Position numbers and translations under genes: made by a program
In this document: positions 25,240-35,840 of the stretch, piece after piece
How the letters are laid out: each line of letters opens with the position of its first letter
Numbering within the stretch: the first letter of the stretch is position 1
Notes under the pieces: model-generated
The model's database searches: none
The model's input: the letters and a program-made list of their open reading frames with translations, nothing else
Told to the model about the DNA's origin: nothing
From: Roseovarius litorisediminis
GTDB taxonomy: Bacteria > Pseudomonadota > Alphaproteobacteria > Rhodobacterales > Rhodobacteraceae
Reading direction: 5' to 3'
DNA: 64,000 nucleotides
Assembly (NCBI RefSeq): GCF_900172295.1
Contig: NZ_FWFL01000002.1
Span: 124,001-188,000, forward strand

Positions 25240-27279
25240 ATGCCAGGCGCTGCCACGCTTTTGCGCGATGTCTTTGGTTTTGATGCCTTCCGCCCCGGGC
25301 AGGAAGACATTGTTATGGCCGTAACCAATGGCGAAAACGTGCTGGCGATCATGCCAACAGGCGGTGGCAAATCCTTGTGTTTTCAATTGCCGGCGCTTCT
25401 GCGCGAGGGGGTGACCGTTGTGATCTCACCGCTGATTGCGCTGATGCGGGATCAGGTGCGCGCGCTGCGCGCGGCGGGTGTCGAGGCAGGGGCGCTTACC
25501 TCGGGTAATACCGACGAAGAGACCGAAGAGGTATGGCAGGCGCTGGATGAAAGGCGGCTGAAACTGCTTTATATTGCGCCAGAACGTCTTGCCGCAGGAT
25601 CGGCACTTGGGATGTTGCGGCGCATCGGTGTGTCGCTGATTGCCGTGGATGAGGCGCATTGCGTAAGCCAGTGGGGTCATGATTTTCGCCCAGACTATCT
25701 GCGCATCGGAGAGTTGCGGCGCGCGCTGAACGTACCTCTGGCTGCCTTCACTGCCACAGCGGATGCAGAAACCCGTGATGAGATTGTGGAAAAGCTTTTT
25801 GACGGGCAGGCCCCACAAAGCTTTCTGCACGGCTTTGATCGCCCCAATATTCACTTGTCTTTTGCCGCCAAAGACAGCCCGCGACGCCAGATTTTAGAGT
25901 TTGCAGACGCCCGCAAGAGCCAGTCTGGAATCGTTTACTGCGGGACTCGTGCCAAGACGGAAACATTGGCGAAAGCCCTGCGGGAGGCAGGGCACAACGC
26001 CTGTCATTACCACGGCGGGATGGAGGCCGAAGACCGACGCATTGTCGAGGGACGCTTCAATTCCGAGGACGAATTGATTGTGGTTGCGACAGTGGCCTTT
26101 GGGATGGGTGTGGACAAGCCCGATATCCGTTGGGTCGCGCATGCAGATTTGCCCAAATCGATCGAATCCTACTATCAGGAAATTGGCCGCGCAGGTCGCG
26201 ATGGTGCCCCCGCTGAAACGCTGACTCTGTTCGGTGCCGATGACATCCGCCTACGTCGCTCGCAGATCGACGAAGGCCTGGCTCCTCCTGAAAGGCGTAT
26301 GGCTGATCATGGCCGGCTGAATGCATTGCTTGGGCTGGCCGAAGCGCTGGAATGTCGCCGGGTTACGCTGTTGGGTTATTTCGGTGAAACGCACGGGACG
26401 TGCGGTAATTGTGATCTGTGCGAAACCCCGCCTGAAACCTTTGACGGAACACAAGCGGTGCGTAAGGCACTTTCGGCCATTTTGCGCACGGATGAATGGT
26501 TTGGCACTGGTCACCTGATTGATATTCTGACCGGTAATGAGACGGATAAAGTGCGCGCCCGGCGGCACGATCAATTGCCAACTTTTGGTGTTGGCCGAGA
26601 TATTGATCGGCGCGGTTGGCAGGGAGTGTTCCGGCAGATGATGGGGCATGATCTTGTTCGTCCCGACCCTGAGCGCCACGGTGCGCTGCGTATGACCGAG
26701 GCCGCACGTCCAATTCTGCGCGATGAGCAGTTGATTACCCTGCGTCGTGATACGCTTGTGTCGAAATCCCGTCGTCCTGCCGCCAAAGCGCTGGTTTCGG
26801 AGGAAGACGCACCGCTTTTATCGGCACTCAAGGCCAAACGCCGTGCACTGGCCGAAGCGGCCAAGGTACCTGCCTACGTCGTGTTCACCGACCGTACCCT
26901 CATTGAGATGGCTGAAAAACGTCCTGGAACACTGGACCAGATGGTGCAGGTCAGTGGTGTGGGCGCAAAAAAACTGGAACGGTTTGGAGATGCATTTCTT
27001 GAGGTGATCAATGGCGAAGCCAAGGTGATGCACCCGTCCCGCCGCAAACTGGCTGGGCGTGCGGCCGGCGATGTTTACGATCAGCTGATGCAGGCACAGG
27101 CTGATCTGGCGCGCGGTGAAAACGGTATCGGAAAGCCGTTAAGCTGTTCGGCGTCTTTGCTGGCGCGCGTTGCTTCGACCCGGCCCCGGGATGCCACCGA
27201 AATGCAGCGTCTGCTGGGGGAAAAGCGGGCTGAAAGATTTGGCCCCGCTTTTCTGGACGTTCTGCGTATGGCGGACTAA
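25240..27279 (+). CDS. recQ: ATP-dependent DNA helicase RecQ
   Basis: RecQ is a 3'-5' DNA helicase acting in recombination and stalled-fork repair. The 679-residue protein has Walker A MPTGGGKSLC (about 38), DEAH box in VDEAHCVSQWGHDFRPDY (about 137-154), the helicase C motifs FGMGVDKPDIR and QEIGRAGRDG, the RQC zinc site in GTCGNCDLCE (about 388-397) followed by a winged helix, and a C-terminal HRDC domain (about 520-600). The tail after HRDC includes a second HRDC-like or helical segment. It is followed after 32 bases by yaaA on the same strand. The leader carries an unusual inverted repeat. Confidence 0.95.
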   Translation: MPGAATLLRDVFGFDAFRPGQEDIVMAVTNGENVLAIMPTGGGKSLCFQLPALLREGVTVVISPLIALMRDQVRALRAAGVEAGALTSGNTDEETEEVWQALDERRLKLLYIAPERLAAGSALGMLRRIGVSLIAVDEAHCVSQWGHDFRPDYLRIGELRRALNVPLAAFTATADAETRDEIVEKLFDGQAPQSFLHGFDRPNIHLSFAAKDSPRRQILEFADARKSQSGIVYCGTRAKTETLAKALREAGHNACHYHGGMEAEDRRIVEGRFNSEDELIVVATVAFGMGVDKPDIRWVAHADLPKSIESYYQEIGRAGRDGAPAETLTLFGADDIRLRRSQIDEGLAPPERRMADHGRLNALLGLAEALECRRVTLLGYFGETHGTCGNCDLCETPPETFDGTQAVRKALSAILRTDEWFGTGHLIDILTGNETDKVRARRHDQLPTFGVGRDIDRRGWQGVFRQMMGHDLVRPDPERHGALRMTEAARPILRDEQLITLRRDTLVSKSRRPAAKALVSEEDAPLLSALKAKRRALAEAAKVPAYVVFTDRTLIEMAEKRPGTLDQMVQVSGVGAKKLERFGDAFLEVINGEAKVMHPSRRKLAGRAAGDVYDQLMQAQADLARGENGIGKPLSCSASLLARVASTRPRDATEMQRLLGEKRAERFGPAFLDVLRMAD

Positions 27280-27311
27280 GTCAGACAGAGGTCAGCAAAG
27301 GGGAATTTTGA

Positions 27312-28076
27312 ATGTTGGTTGTCGTCTCACCTGCCAAAAAGCTTGATATGGACCCGGCCGAGGGGATGGAACCGACACGCCCGATGTTCCAGAAGCAGGC
27401 GGACGAACTGGCGGGTGTGGCGCGTAACCTGAGTGTCGGTGGTCTGCGCAAACTGATGCATATCAGCGAAAACCTGGCAACGCTGAACGCTGAACGGTTC
27501 GGCAATTTCGGCCAAATGGCGGAAAAACCTGCAGCGCTGGCTTTTGCCGGTGACACTTATCAGGGGCTTGAGGCGGGGTCACTTGATGCTGATGAGATGA
27601 CTTGGGCGCAGGAGCATTTGCGCATTCTTTCCGGCCTCTATGGTGTTTTGCGGCCCCTCGATGCAATCCAACCCTATCGCCTGGAAATGGGCAGTCGTTT
27701 GCAAACCACGCGGGGCAAGACCCTTTATGACTACTGGGCGGATCAGATTTCACAGGCGTTAAACGCGCAGGCCACTGCCGTGGGCACAGATATTCTGGTC
27801 AATTGCGCTAGTCAGGAGTATTTTGGTGCAGTTGATCCCAATGCGCTTAAATTGCGGATTATCACGCCGGTCTTCATGGAGGAAAAGGCCGGCAAAGCAA
27901 AAATCGTCAGTTTTTTCGCCAAGAAAGCACGCGGCGCGATGGCGCGCTATATCATTCAGCGTCGCCTGAAAGATCCGGAGGCGCTGAAAGAGTTTGACAT
28001 CGGCGGTTACCGTTTTCGTGCAGACATGTCCAAAACTGGAAGCCCGGTTTTTCTGCGCGATTATCCCGAGGGCTGA
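27312..28076 (+). CDS. yaaA: Peroxide stress protein YaaA (UPF0246)
   Basis: YaaA reduces damage from hydrogen peroxide in E. coli by lowering free intracellular iron, and its fold binds DNA. The 254-residue protein is full length with the conserved start MLVVVSPAKKLD, QAFAGDVYxGL-like LAFAGDTYQGLEA, LSGLYGVLRPLD, MGSRL and VNCASQEYF motifs. AAAGGGG precedes the ATG. It is downstream of recQ, and its last 16 bases overlap the 3' end of the convergent hybrid kinase gene. Confidence 0.93.
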   Translation: MLVVVSPAKKLDMDPAEGMEPTRPMFQKQADELAGVARNLSVGGLRKLMHISENLATLNAERFGNFGQMAEKPAALAFAGDTYQGLEAGSLDADEMTWAQEHLRILSGLYGVLRPLDAIQPYRLEMGSRLQTTRGKTLYDYWADQISQALNAQATAVGTDILVNCASQEYFGAVDPNALKLRIITPVFMEEKAGKAKIVSFFAKKARGAMARYIIQRRLKDPEALKEFDIGGYRFRADMSKTGSPVFLRDYPEG

Positions 28077-30268
28077 TCCTGTCCCTTGGGGTCGCGCGTG
28101 CCAGCGGGACGTGCGTTGAGGATCTGCGCATGTATTGCCTCTTTGCGCAAAGGTTTGCAGAGGTAATGGTCAAGTCCGGCGGCGATGATACCCTCTTTGT
28201 CCCCCTTCATCGCGTGCGCGGTCATGGCAACAATCGGAATATGGTACCCGGTCGTCTTTTCGATCTTGCGGATTTTCCAAGTGGCTTCTTTACCGTCCAT
28301 GTCCGGCATCGAAATATCCATGAAAACAATATCGGGCCGGTAAGACTGATATAACTCGACTGCCTCGGCCCCGTTTTTTGCAAATGTCAGATCAACATCC
28401 AGTGTCCTGACCATTTTCGAGAATACCAGACGATTGGTTTTGTTGTCTTCGGCAGCAAGAATGCGCATTGCGCGGTTGGAAGGTGCAACTGTTTTTTCGG
28501 GTTTGGGTTCAGGCTGGTTATCAGCTGCGGCAATGTGTTGTGCATCATCGGCAATTGATCGCAATGCACAGAACAAATCATTTCTGGCGACCGGCTTTTT
28601 CAGGACGGCCTTCACAAACCCTCGACCCGGGTCGTGTTCCGCATCGTCGGTATTGTGGCTTAGCAGGACGACTGGCTGGGTAAACCCGGCCTCATCGGCG
28701 GCTTCAGCCAGCTCCAGGCCATCCATTTCCGGCATGTTGTGATCGGTCAGGATCAGGTCAATGCCGCCGGGCAGTTTGGTCAATGCTTCGGAACCACTGG
28801 TGCAACTGACCGTTTCGATGCCCAACTGACCAAGCTGTCGTTCCAGAATAGAAAGACTTGCGGTGCAGTCGTCTACAATCATCACCCGCCTCAATCCATA
28901 GGGTAGGCGAAAGCTCTCCGGGTTGACCGGCTCGACCACGGGCAGCGTCAGCGAAAATCCAAAATGCGATCCTTTGCCTTCGACAGATTCGACCCAGATA
29001 TTTCCGCCCATTATCCGGATCAGTTTTTGCGAAATGGCAAGGCCAAGTCCGGTCCCTTCGAACTTGCGGTTTCGTTCGTCGTCAACCTGATTGAATTTAC
29101 CGAAAATATGCTCAATCTTGTCTGGCGGAATTCCAATGCCGGTATCCTCAATTACGATATTTAACCGGGCCATCTCGTTATTTGTTGCGTGCATACCGAC
29201 CACGCGGATCATCACATGTCCGGCTTCAGTAAATTTAACCGCGTTGCCAATCAGGTTTGCCATCACCTGACGTATGCGCCCCGGATCACCAATAAATTGC
29301 GTGGGCAGGAACAGATCGTAATCCACGACGACGTCCAGCCCCTTTTCGCATGCAATGACCTGCGTCAGCATGACAAGTTCATGAATCGAACGTTCGAGAT
29401 CGAAAGGGCTATCGTGCAAAACCAGCTTTTCAGCTTCGATTTTTGAGTAGTCGAGAACGTCGTTGATTATCACCAACAGGGCTTCGCCCGAGTTTTTGAT
29501 TGTGTCGGCGTACAGGCGCTGCTCTTCGGTCAGGTTGGTGTCTTTCAGCAATTCGGCCATCCCGACAACACCGTTCATCGGTGTCCGGATCTCGTGGCTC
29601 ATGTTCGCAAGGAAAGACGATTTTGCAAGGTTCGCGGCTTCGGCCTTGCGTCGAGCGGCCTTCAGTTTTTTTTCATAGCGAATTGTATCCGAGATATTCA
29701 ACGCAAGGCTAACTACGTCGCCACCGTGCCCGCGTTGATCGATCAGTTTGATATACTGTCCGCTCCAAAGCCGGACGATCTCGGGTTCGGGGGTCTGGCA
29801 TTGCCAACGGTCCAGCATCGTTTCGCGCCACGCAGCGGGGGGTATCTCACCAATGTCGATGATACCTTCTTCGGTGATCAGCTGCAGCACTTCCACATAG
29901 CTGATGCCGGGCCGGACATCTTCAAGCCCGTCAAAGATGGATATCCAGGCATTGTTTGCTGCGATCAGCCTGTTATCCGTGTCAAAAAAAGCAAATCCGT
30001 CCTGAATGGTTTCTATGGAGTGCCACAAGCGTCGCTCGGCAATTTCAACTTTTTGGTTGGCCGCATTCAGGTCAGATCTAACCCTTTGATTTTCGTTGAG
30101 TGCATTTTGCACTTCGGCCTGTGTTTCGACGATCTCATCCGACAACGCACGGGCGTGCCTGCCCAGTTTGCGATTAGCCGCGTGCAATTCCGTCTGCTTT
30201 TGTTCAAGCAAACGTTCGGCCGCCAGACGGGCACGTCTCTCTTCTGCCAGTTTGTTGGCGAGACTCAT
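28061..30268 (-). CDS. Hybrid sensor histidine kinase with two receiver domains
   Basis: This 735-residue protein has no transmembrane segment and is probably cytoplasmic. Order: N-terminal coiled coil rich in Glu, Arg and Ala (about 1-75), a PAS domain (SIETIQDGFAFFDTDNRLI, about 80-200), a HisKA domain with phosphoacceptor NMSHEIRTPMNGV (about 222), a HATPase domain (NLIGNAVKFTEAG, DTGIGIP, GTGLGLAISQKL), receiver 1 (IVDDCTASLSI, Asp in LILTDHNMPEMDG) and receiver 2 (AAEDNKTNRLVF, Asp in IVFMDISMPDMDG, Lys in LCKPL). Two receivers suggest a phosphorelay, but no Hpt protein is nearby. The start at 30268 (MSLANKLAEERR) has GGAGGG upstream. It is divergent from the alpha-2-macroglobulin gene and converges on yaaA. 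Confidence 0.88.
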   Translation of the reverse strand: MSLANKLAEERRARLAAERLLEQKQTELHAANRKLGRHARALSDEIVETQAEVQNALNENQRVRSDLNAANQKVEIAERRLWHSIETIQDGFAFFDTDNRLIAANNAWISIFDGLEDVRPGISYVEVLQLITEEGIIDIGEIPPAAWRETMLDRWQCQTPEPEIVRLWSGQYIKLIDQRGHGGDVVSLALNISDTIRYEKKLKAARRKAEAANLAKSSFLANMSHEIRTPMNGVVGMAELLKDTNLTEEQRLYADTIKNSGEALLVIINDVLDYSKIEAEKLVLHDSPFDLERSIHELVMLTQVIACEKGLDVVVDYDLFLPTQFIGDPGRIRQVMANLIGNAVKFTEAGHVMIRVVGMHATNNEMARLNIVIEDTGIGIPPDKIEHIFGKFNQVDDERNRKFEGTGLGLAISQKLIRIMGGNIWVESVEGKGSHFGFSLTLPVVEPVNPESFRLPYGLRRVMIVDDCTASLSILERQLGQLGIETVSCTSGSEALTKLPGGIDLILTDHNMPEMDGLELAEAADEAGFTQPVVLLSHNTDDAEHDPGRGFVKAVLKKPVARNDLFCALRSIADDAQHIAAADNQPEPKPEKTVAPSNRAMRILAAEDNKTNRLVFSKMVRTLDVDLTFAKNGAEAVELYQSYRPDIVFMDISMPDMDGKEATWKIRKIEKTTGYHIPIVAMTAHAMKGDKEGIIAAGLDHYLCKPLRKEAIHAQILNARPAGTRDPKGQDQPSG

Positions 30269-30409
30269 CCTCACCCTCCGTCGCACCGGTTTTACGATTG
30301 GCGCCACAATCCACCATCGCGGTGAACAACTCTTTAAGTGTCTTGGTGGAATCGTTGTCAGCCTGCGGCTCGCGTGGCACCATGGGGCAATTGACCTAGG
30401 AGGGTACCC

Positions 30410-33400
30410 ATGCTCCGGCAGATTTCATTTGTCATCGGTTTGTTATTGTTCGCTGCATCTGCGACTGCACAATCGCCCGTGCCCGAACGCCGTCAAGTGG
30501 TAACTCAAGACGTTGATTTTTATGGTTCTGATCTGGCCGCGCTGTTTGATACAACGCTTGAAGCATGTCAGCGCGCCTGCCTAAGCAATCCGAAGTGTCA
30601 GGCATATACCTTCAACAAGCGCTCGAACGCGTGTTTTCCAAAAAGTGCTGTCTCAGAGAAAACCCCGTATGACGGTGCCATATCCGCCGAAATTCTGGCC
30701 ACTGATCCACGTGTTCTGTCAATTTCTGACGCCCGTCAGGCAGAATTAAGCTTTCTTTCCCCCTCTGATTTGCAAGGTGCAGGCGCTTTTGCCGGGCAAA
30801 TCGGGGCGCGCCATCCGGCGGGGGTCTGGGACACCGCAGCATTGACCGGTGCGGCGCAGGACAGGCTGGCGCGGAACGATTTTCTGAATGCGATGCGCTG
30901 GACAGGTGCGGCAGTTTCCACCGCGGATACCAGTGATCTTTGGGTTGAATATGCGCGCCTGTCTTTAGAGATCAAAAGTCAAAAGTCATCGGATAAACAC
31001 CGCTACGGCGCGCAGGCGCTGAACGGGGCGATCAATGGTTACCTGCGTGCGCTAAGCGACCCGGCGCGTGTATCAGCGCTGTACGTCATGGCCAATGCGC
31101 TGGAACGCAATGGTCGTGGTCGCGATATGGTTCATGCCTTGCGTCTGGCCGAATCGATCCAGCCTCGAGCGGATATAGTAGCCGCGCTTGAAAAAGCAGC
31201 CGCAAAATATGGCTTCCGCATAACCGAACACCGCGTTGACAATGAAAGCGCCAGACCGCGCATCTGCGCCGAATTTTCTGAAGAACTGATCAAGGCCGGT
31301 ACGGACTATACGCCCTACGTGCGCCAGCCCGATCCGGGGCTGGTGGTGCAGCCCGAAGGCCAGCAAATCTGCATTGACGGTGTGCAACATGGGAAACGCT
31401 ATACTGTCACTTTTCGCCAAGGTCTGCCCGCGGCCAGTGGTGAAGTGCTGATCAAGGACGTGCCGATCTCGCTTTATGTGCGCGACCGCGCACCAAAGGT
31501 CAGCTTTTCAGGCCGGGCCTTTGTGCTTCCAAAGGCGGCTGATTCAGCACTTCCGGTTGAGACGGTCAATCTGGATAAGGTGGAATTGCTGTTGCGCCGG
31601 GTCAGTGACCGCAACCTGCTGCGGGCGTTGCAGGACGGATATTTCGGCCGCCCGCTATCGCAATATCAGGATCAGTTGTTTTCAGGCGATATCGCCGAAG
31701 AAGTCTGGACTGGTACGGGCGAGGTGCAAAATCAGCTGAACCAGACGATGACGACGCGGCTGCCGATGGGGGATGTGCTGACGGATCAGCCGCCCGGCAT
31801 CTACGCGCTGACAGCCCGGGTTGAGGGACGCGATCTTTATGATGATCCGGGCGCAACCCAATGGTTTGTTCTGACTGATCTGGGTCTGACCACGCTCAAA
31901 GGAACCGATGGCTTACATGTGTTTGTACGCGGCCTGTCGGATGCGGCGGCAAAGGAAGGGATTAAACTTACGCTGCTCAGCCGTGCCAACCGTGAGTTGG
32001 CGACGGTTCTGACTGACGCAAGGGGCCATGCCCTTTTTGCTCCGGGTCTGACACGTGGATTGGATGGGGCGGCCCCTGCGTTGGTCATGGCGCAGGCAGG
32101 CGAGGATGACTTTGCTTTTCTGTCACTGACCGATCCGGCCTTTGATTTGTCTGATCGCGGGGTTGAAGGGCGCCCGCCTGCACCACCCGTGGATGTGTTT
32201 CTGGCAACGGACAGGGGTGCCTATCGCGCGGGCGAGGTGATTTATGCAACGGCACTGGCGCGGGATGGAAATGCACGCGCAATTTCTGGTTTGCCGCTGA
32301 CCGCAATACTGATCCGTCCAGATGGGGTGGAGTATTCGCGCATTGTGTCTAACCGGGATTCTGCGGGCGGACATGTTTTCACCCTGCCAGTTGGCACTTC
32401 GGCGCCGCGTGGGTCGTGGAAGCTGGTTATCAAGGCTGATGTCGATGCGCCTGCGTTGGCCAGCCAGACCTTGCTGGTTGAGGATTTTCTGCCTGAACGG
32501 ATCGATTTTGATCTGTCCCTGCCCAATGACTCTATCCACCCGGGTGATACTGTGCCTCTGACACTTGACGCGCGCTATCTGTTTGGGGCGCCCGGTGCCG
32601 GATTGAAGGCCGACGGCACCCTAAGCCTGCGGCCGCGTCGCAGCCTTGATACCTTTCCGGGGTACAGTTTTGGCCGCTACGACGAACGTGTCACGGCCCG
32701 TTCGGGCTATATCACTGGCGGCACCACGGATGGGGCCGGGCGGCTTATCATGCCCGTTGCGGTACCCAAAACCGATGTTACCGACCGACCTTACGAGGCG
32801 ACGATCACCCTGAGTGTAAAGGAAGGTTCTGGCCGCCCGGTAGAACGGCAGCTGACCCGCATTTTGGCCCCTGCAGGCCCGATAATCGGCGTAAAACCCC
32901 AGTTTGACGGCGTCGTCGCTGAAGGTACCAAGGCTACGTTTCAGGTCTTGGCCGTCGACTCTGATCTGTTGCCCATACCGATGAAAGTGCGCTGGACGAT
33001 CAACCGTGTCGAGACGCGATATCAATGGTATCAGCAATATGGCAGCTGGAATTGGGAACCGATCACGACCCGTACGCGGATTGATACCGGCGAAACGATG
33101 CTGGTTGATACTCCGGTCACTGTTTCCGCCCCTGTCGATTGGGGGCGGTATGAGCTGCTGGTCGAACGGCTGGACGGGCCTTACGTTGCAAGTTCTGCGG
33201 ATTTTTATGCGGGTTGGTACGCCCCTGCAGATGTATCTCAAACGCCTGACACGCTTGAGCTTTCTCTGGACCGCACCGGGTATCTTAGCGGTGACACCGC
33301 TGAACTGCGCCTTGTGCCACGTTATGGCGGCACAGCGTTGATTACGGTGATGTCGAACCGCGTGATCGAGATGCATGCAGTGGAGGTTACCAAGGGTGAA

Positions 33401-35836
33401 AACCTGGTGCCGCTGCAAGTGACCGATGAATGGGGGGCGGGGGCCTATGTAACCGCTCAGGTGATCCGCCCGATGGATGTCAGCGCCGGGCAAAACCCGG
33501 CCCGCGCGCTTGGTCTGAGCTATGCGCAGATTGAACCGGGTGAAAAACAGCTGACCGTCAGCATTGAAGCCCCCGACAAATCTGCGCCGCGTGGGCCGCT
33601 GGAGGTGGCTGTGCGCGTTGATGGTGTATCCGAAGGCGACAGCGGGTTTGTCACCCTGGCGGCGGTCGATCTGGGAATTCTGAACCTTACAGGGTTCAAC
33701 AGTCCCGATCCTTCAGGTCACTATTTCGGTCAGCGCCGCCTTGGTGTTGAAATTCGTGACATCTACGGGCGGCTTATCGACGGGATGAACGGCGCGGTCG
33801 GACAGGTTCGTTCGGGTGGGGATGCGGGCAACGAGATGCAGATGCAATCGCCGCCACCGACCGAAGAACTGGTTGCCTTCTTCTCGGGCCCTTTGCAGGT
33901 AGGCCGGGATGGTATGGCGCGGGCCAGCTTTGATATGCCCGATTTCAACGGCGCTGTACGTTTGATGGCGGTGGCATGGTCAGATCGTGCGGTGGGTCAG
34001 GCCAGCGATGACGTGATCGTCAGAGACCCGGTTGTCGTTACCGCGACGCTGCCCCGCTTTTTGGCGCCGGGTGATCAAAGCCAGCTACTGCTTGAGATCT
34101 TACATGCCGAAGGGCCCACGGGCCGCATGGGGTTGGACATAGTCGCAACGGGTGTGGCGTTGACGGGCGCAATCCCCGCGGGGTTGGATCTTGGCGCACA
34201 GGAAAAGGCAGTTCTTAGACTGCCTGTAACGGCTGATGAACCGGGCGATCACAGCCTGCGCATTGCCCTTACAACGCCAGACGGAAAGCAACTTGTTAAA
34301 GAATTGACATTGCCGGTGCGAAGTAACGATCCCGCCATTTCAAGCACACGGCGGTTTTCACTGGCGTCGGGCGACACATTCATCCTGGATGACAATATCT
34401 TTGCCGGTTTCAAAGCGGGAACGGGCAGCGCTGTCATCTCGGCCGGCCCGCTGGCGCGTATGAATGCGCCGGGGATGTTGCGTGCGCTTGACCAATACCC
34501 CTACGGCTGTACCGAACAGATAACGTCCCAGGTTTTGCCGCTGCTTTATTTTAATCAGGTTGCTCGGGCCTTGGGACTAGGGAAAGGTGAGCAGATCGGC
34601 CAACGGATCGAACGGGCTATCGCCCGTATTCTCACCCGTCAAAGCAGCAATGGCGCTTTTGGTTTGTGGCAGGCCGGTTCAGGTGATTTTTGGCTTGATG
34701 CCTATGTGAGTGACTTTTTGTCCCGCGCCAGGTCGGACGGGTATGTCGTGCCACAACAGGCCTTTGCCATGGCGATGGACAACCTGCGCAACCGCGTCAA
34801 TTACGCCCCGGATTTTGACAAAGGAGGCGAGGATATTGCCTATGCGTTGATGGTTCTGGCACGTGAGGGTGCTGCACAAATAGGCGACCTGCGCTATTAT
34901 GCTGATGTCAAGGCGGATGCAATTGCGACCCCCATGGCGCTTGCCCAGCTTGGGTCAGCGCTTGCATTTTATGGGGATCAGACCCGCGCTGACCGGATGT
35001 TTGCACTGGCACAGAAATTGATAGCACGGGATACAGGGCGCGAAGGTCAAGTCTGGCGCGCTGACTACGGGACAGAGCTGCGTGACCGGGCCGCACTGCT
35101 TGGTCTGGCGCTTGAGGCTGGCACTGACGCTGTGGACCGGGATATGCTGGCGCAATCCCTTTCTGCCGTGGGCCCCTTCATGTCGACACAGGAACAGGTC
35201 TGGTCGCTGTTGGCGGCCCGGGCTTTGATAAATGACAGTTCGGTTACGGCGCTTACTCTGAACGATGCGCCGGTTTCCGGGCCTTTTGTGCGGATGCTGG
35301 AGGCTGATACGCTGACCCCAAATTCGGTCCGGAATACCGGTGACAGGGATACAGACATCACCTTGACCACAACTGGCGTGCCCGCCGTGCCCGCAGACCC
35401 GGGCGGGTATGGCTTTGGGATCACGCGAAGTTATTATGATCTGGAAGGCAATCCGGTGACGTTGGGCAATATAATCAGTGGTACAAGGCTGGTCACCGTT
35501 CTGCGCGTTACCCCCTTTGAGAAAGGCGCGGCACGGTTGATGATCAATGATCCGCTTCCGGCGGGACTTGAGATAGACAACCCCAACCTTTTACGTTCGG
35601 GTGATATCCGCGCACTGGATTGGCTGGAACCGCCCGAAGTGCGGCACAGCGAATTCCGCACAGATCGTTTTCTGGCCGCTGTGGACTGGCACAGCGAAAA
35701 GCCGTTTCAACTGGCTTATATCGTTCGTGCCGTAGCTTCTGGACATTATCATCACCCTGCGGCCACGGTCGAGGATATGTACCGCCCCACTTACCGGGCG
35801 AACGGTGCGACGGGCCGGATGCAGGTGACGGAATGA
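30410..35836 (+). CDS. yfhM: Bacterial alpha-2-macroglobulin with PAN/apple-like domain (YfhM type)
   Basis: This 1808-residue secreted protein is a protease trap: cleavage of its bait region exposes a reactive thioester that links to the attacking protease. A signal peptide (MLRQISFVIGLLLFAASATA) lacks a lipobox cysteine, so the protein is probably soluble in the periplasm, unlike the lipoprotein YfhM of E. coli. Residues about 33-105 form a cysteine-rich PAN/apple-like domain (ACQRACLSNPKCQAYTF). Macroglobulin domains follow, and the thioester motif YGCTEQ is intact (Cys1367, Gln1370), before the helical thioester and receptor-binding domains. AGGAGGG precedes the ATG. The operon continues into a DUF1089 gene and pbpC, the usual partner that repairs peptidoglycan when the wall is breached. 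Confidence 0.93.
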   Translation: MLRQISFVIGLLLFAASATAQSPVPERRQVVTQDVDFYGSDLAALFDTTLEACQRACLSNPKCQAYTFNKRSNACFPKSAVSEKTPYDGAISAEILATDPRVLSISDARQAELSFLSPSDLQGAGAFAGQIGARHPAGVWDTAALTGAAQDRLARNDFLNAMRWTGAAVSTADTSDLWVEYARLSLEIKSQKSSDKHRYGAQALNGAINGYLRALSDPARVSALYVMANALERNGRGRDMVHALRLAESIQPRADIVAALEKAAAKYGFRITEHRVDNESARPRICAEFSEELIKAGTDYTPYVRQPDPGLVVQPEGQQICIDGVQHGKRYTVTFRQGLPAASGEVLIKDVPISLYVRDRAPKVSFSGRAFVLPKAADSALPVETVNLDKVELLLRRVSDRNLLRALQDGYFGRPLSQYQDQLFSGDIAEEVWTGTGEVQNQLNQTMTTRLPMGDVLTDQPPGIYALTARVEGRDLYDDPGATQWFVLTDLGLTTLKGTDGLHVFVRGLSDAAAKEGIKLTLLSRANRELATVLTDARGHALFAPGLTRGLDGAAPALVMAQAGEDDFAFLSLTDPAFDLSDRGVEGRPPAPPVDVFLATDRGAYRAGEVIYATALARDGNARAISGLPLTAILIRPDGVEYSRIVSNRDSAGGHVFTLPVGTSAPRGSWKLVIKADVDAPALASQTLLVEDFLPERIDFDLSLPNDSIHPGDTVPLTLDARYLFGAPGAGLKADGTLSLRPRRSLDTFPGYSFGRYDERVTARSGYITGGTTDGAGRLIMPVAVPKTDVTDRPYEATITLSVKEGSGRPVERQLTRILAPAGPIIGVKPQFDGVVAEGTKATFQVLAVDSDLLPIPMKVRWTINRVETRYQWYQQYGSWNWEPITTRTRIDTGETMLVDTPVTVSAPVDWGRYELLVERLDGPYVASSADFYAGWYAPADVSQTPDTLELSLDRTGYLSGDTAELRLVPRYGGTALITVMSNRVIEMHAVEVTKGENLVPLQVTDEWGAGAYVTAQVIRPMDVSAGQNPARALGLSYAQIEPGEKQLTVSIEAPDKSAPRGPLEVAVRVDGVSEGDSGFVTLAAVDLGILNLTGFNSPDPSGHYFGQRRLGVEIRDIYGRLIDGMNGAVGQVRSGGDAGNEMQMQSPPPTEELVAFFSGPLQVGRDGMARASFDMPDFNGAVRLMAVAWSDRAVGQASDDVIVRDPVVVTATLPRFLAPGDQSQLLLEILHAEGPTGRMGLDIVATGVALTGAIPAGLDLGAQEKAVLRLPVTADEPGDHSLRIALTTPDGKQLVKELTLPVRSNDPAISSTRRFSLASGDTFILDDNIFAGFKAGTGSAVISAGPLARMNAPGMLRALDQYPYGCTEQITSQVLPLLYFNQVARALGLGKGEQIGQRIERAIARILTRQSSNGAFGLWQAGSGDFWLDAYVSDFLSRARSDGYVVPQQAFAMAMDNLRNRVNYAPDFDKGGEDIAYALMVLAREGAAQIGDLRYYADVKADAIATPMALAQLGSALAFYGDQTRADRMFALAQKLIARDTGREGQVWRADYGTELRDRAALLGLALEAGTDAVDRDMLAQSLSAVGPFMSTQEQVWSLLAARALINDSSVTALTLNDAPVSGPFVRMLEADTLTPNSVRNTGDRDTDITLTTTGVPAVPADPGGYGFGITRSYYDLEGNPVTLGNIISGTRLVTVLRVTPFEKGAARLMINDPLPAGLEIDNPNLLRSGDIRALDWLEPPEVRHSEFRTDRFLAAVDWHSEKPFQLAYIVRAVASGHYHHPAATVEDMYRPTYRANGATGRMQVTE

Positions 35837-35840
35837 CATT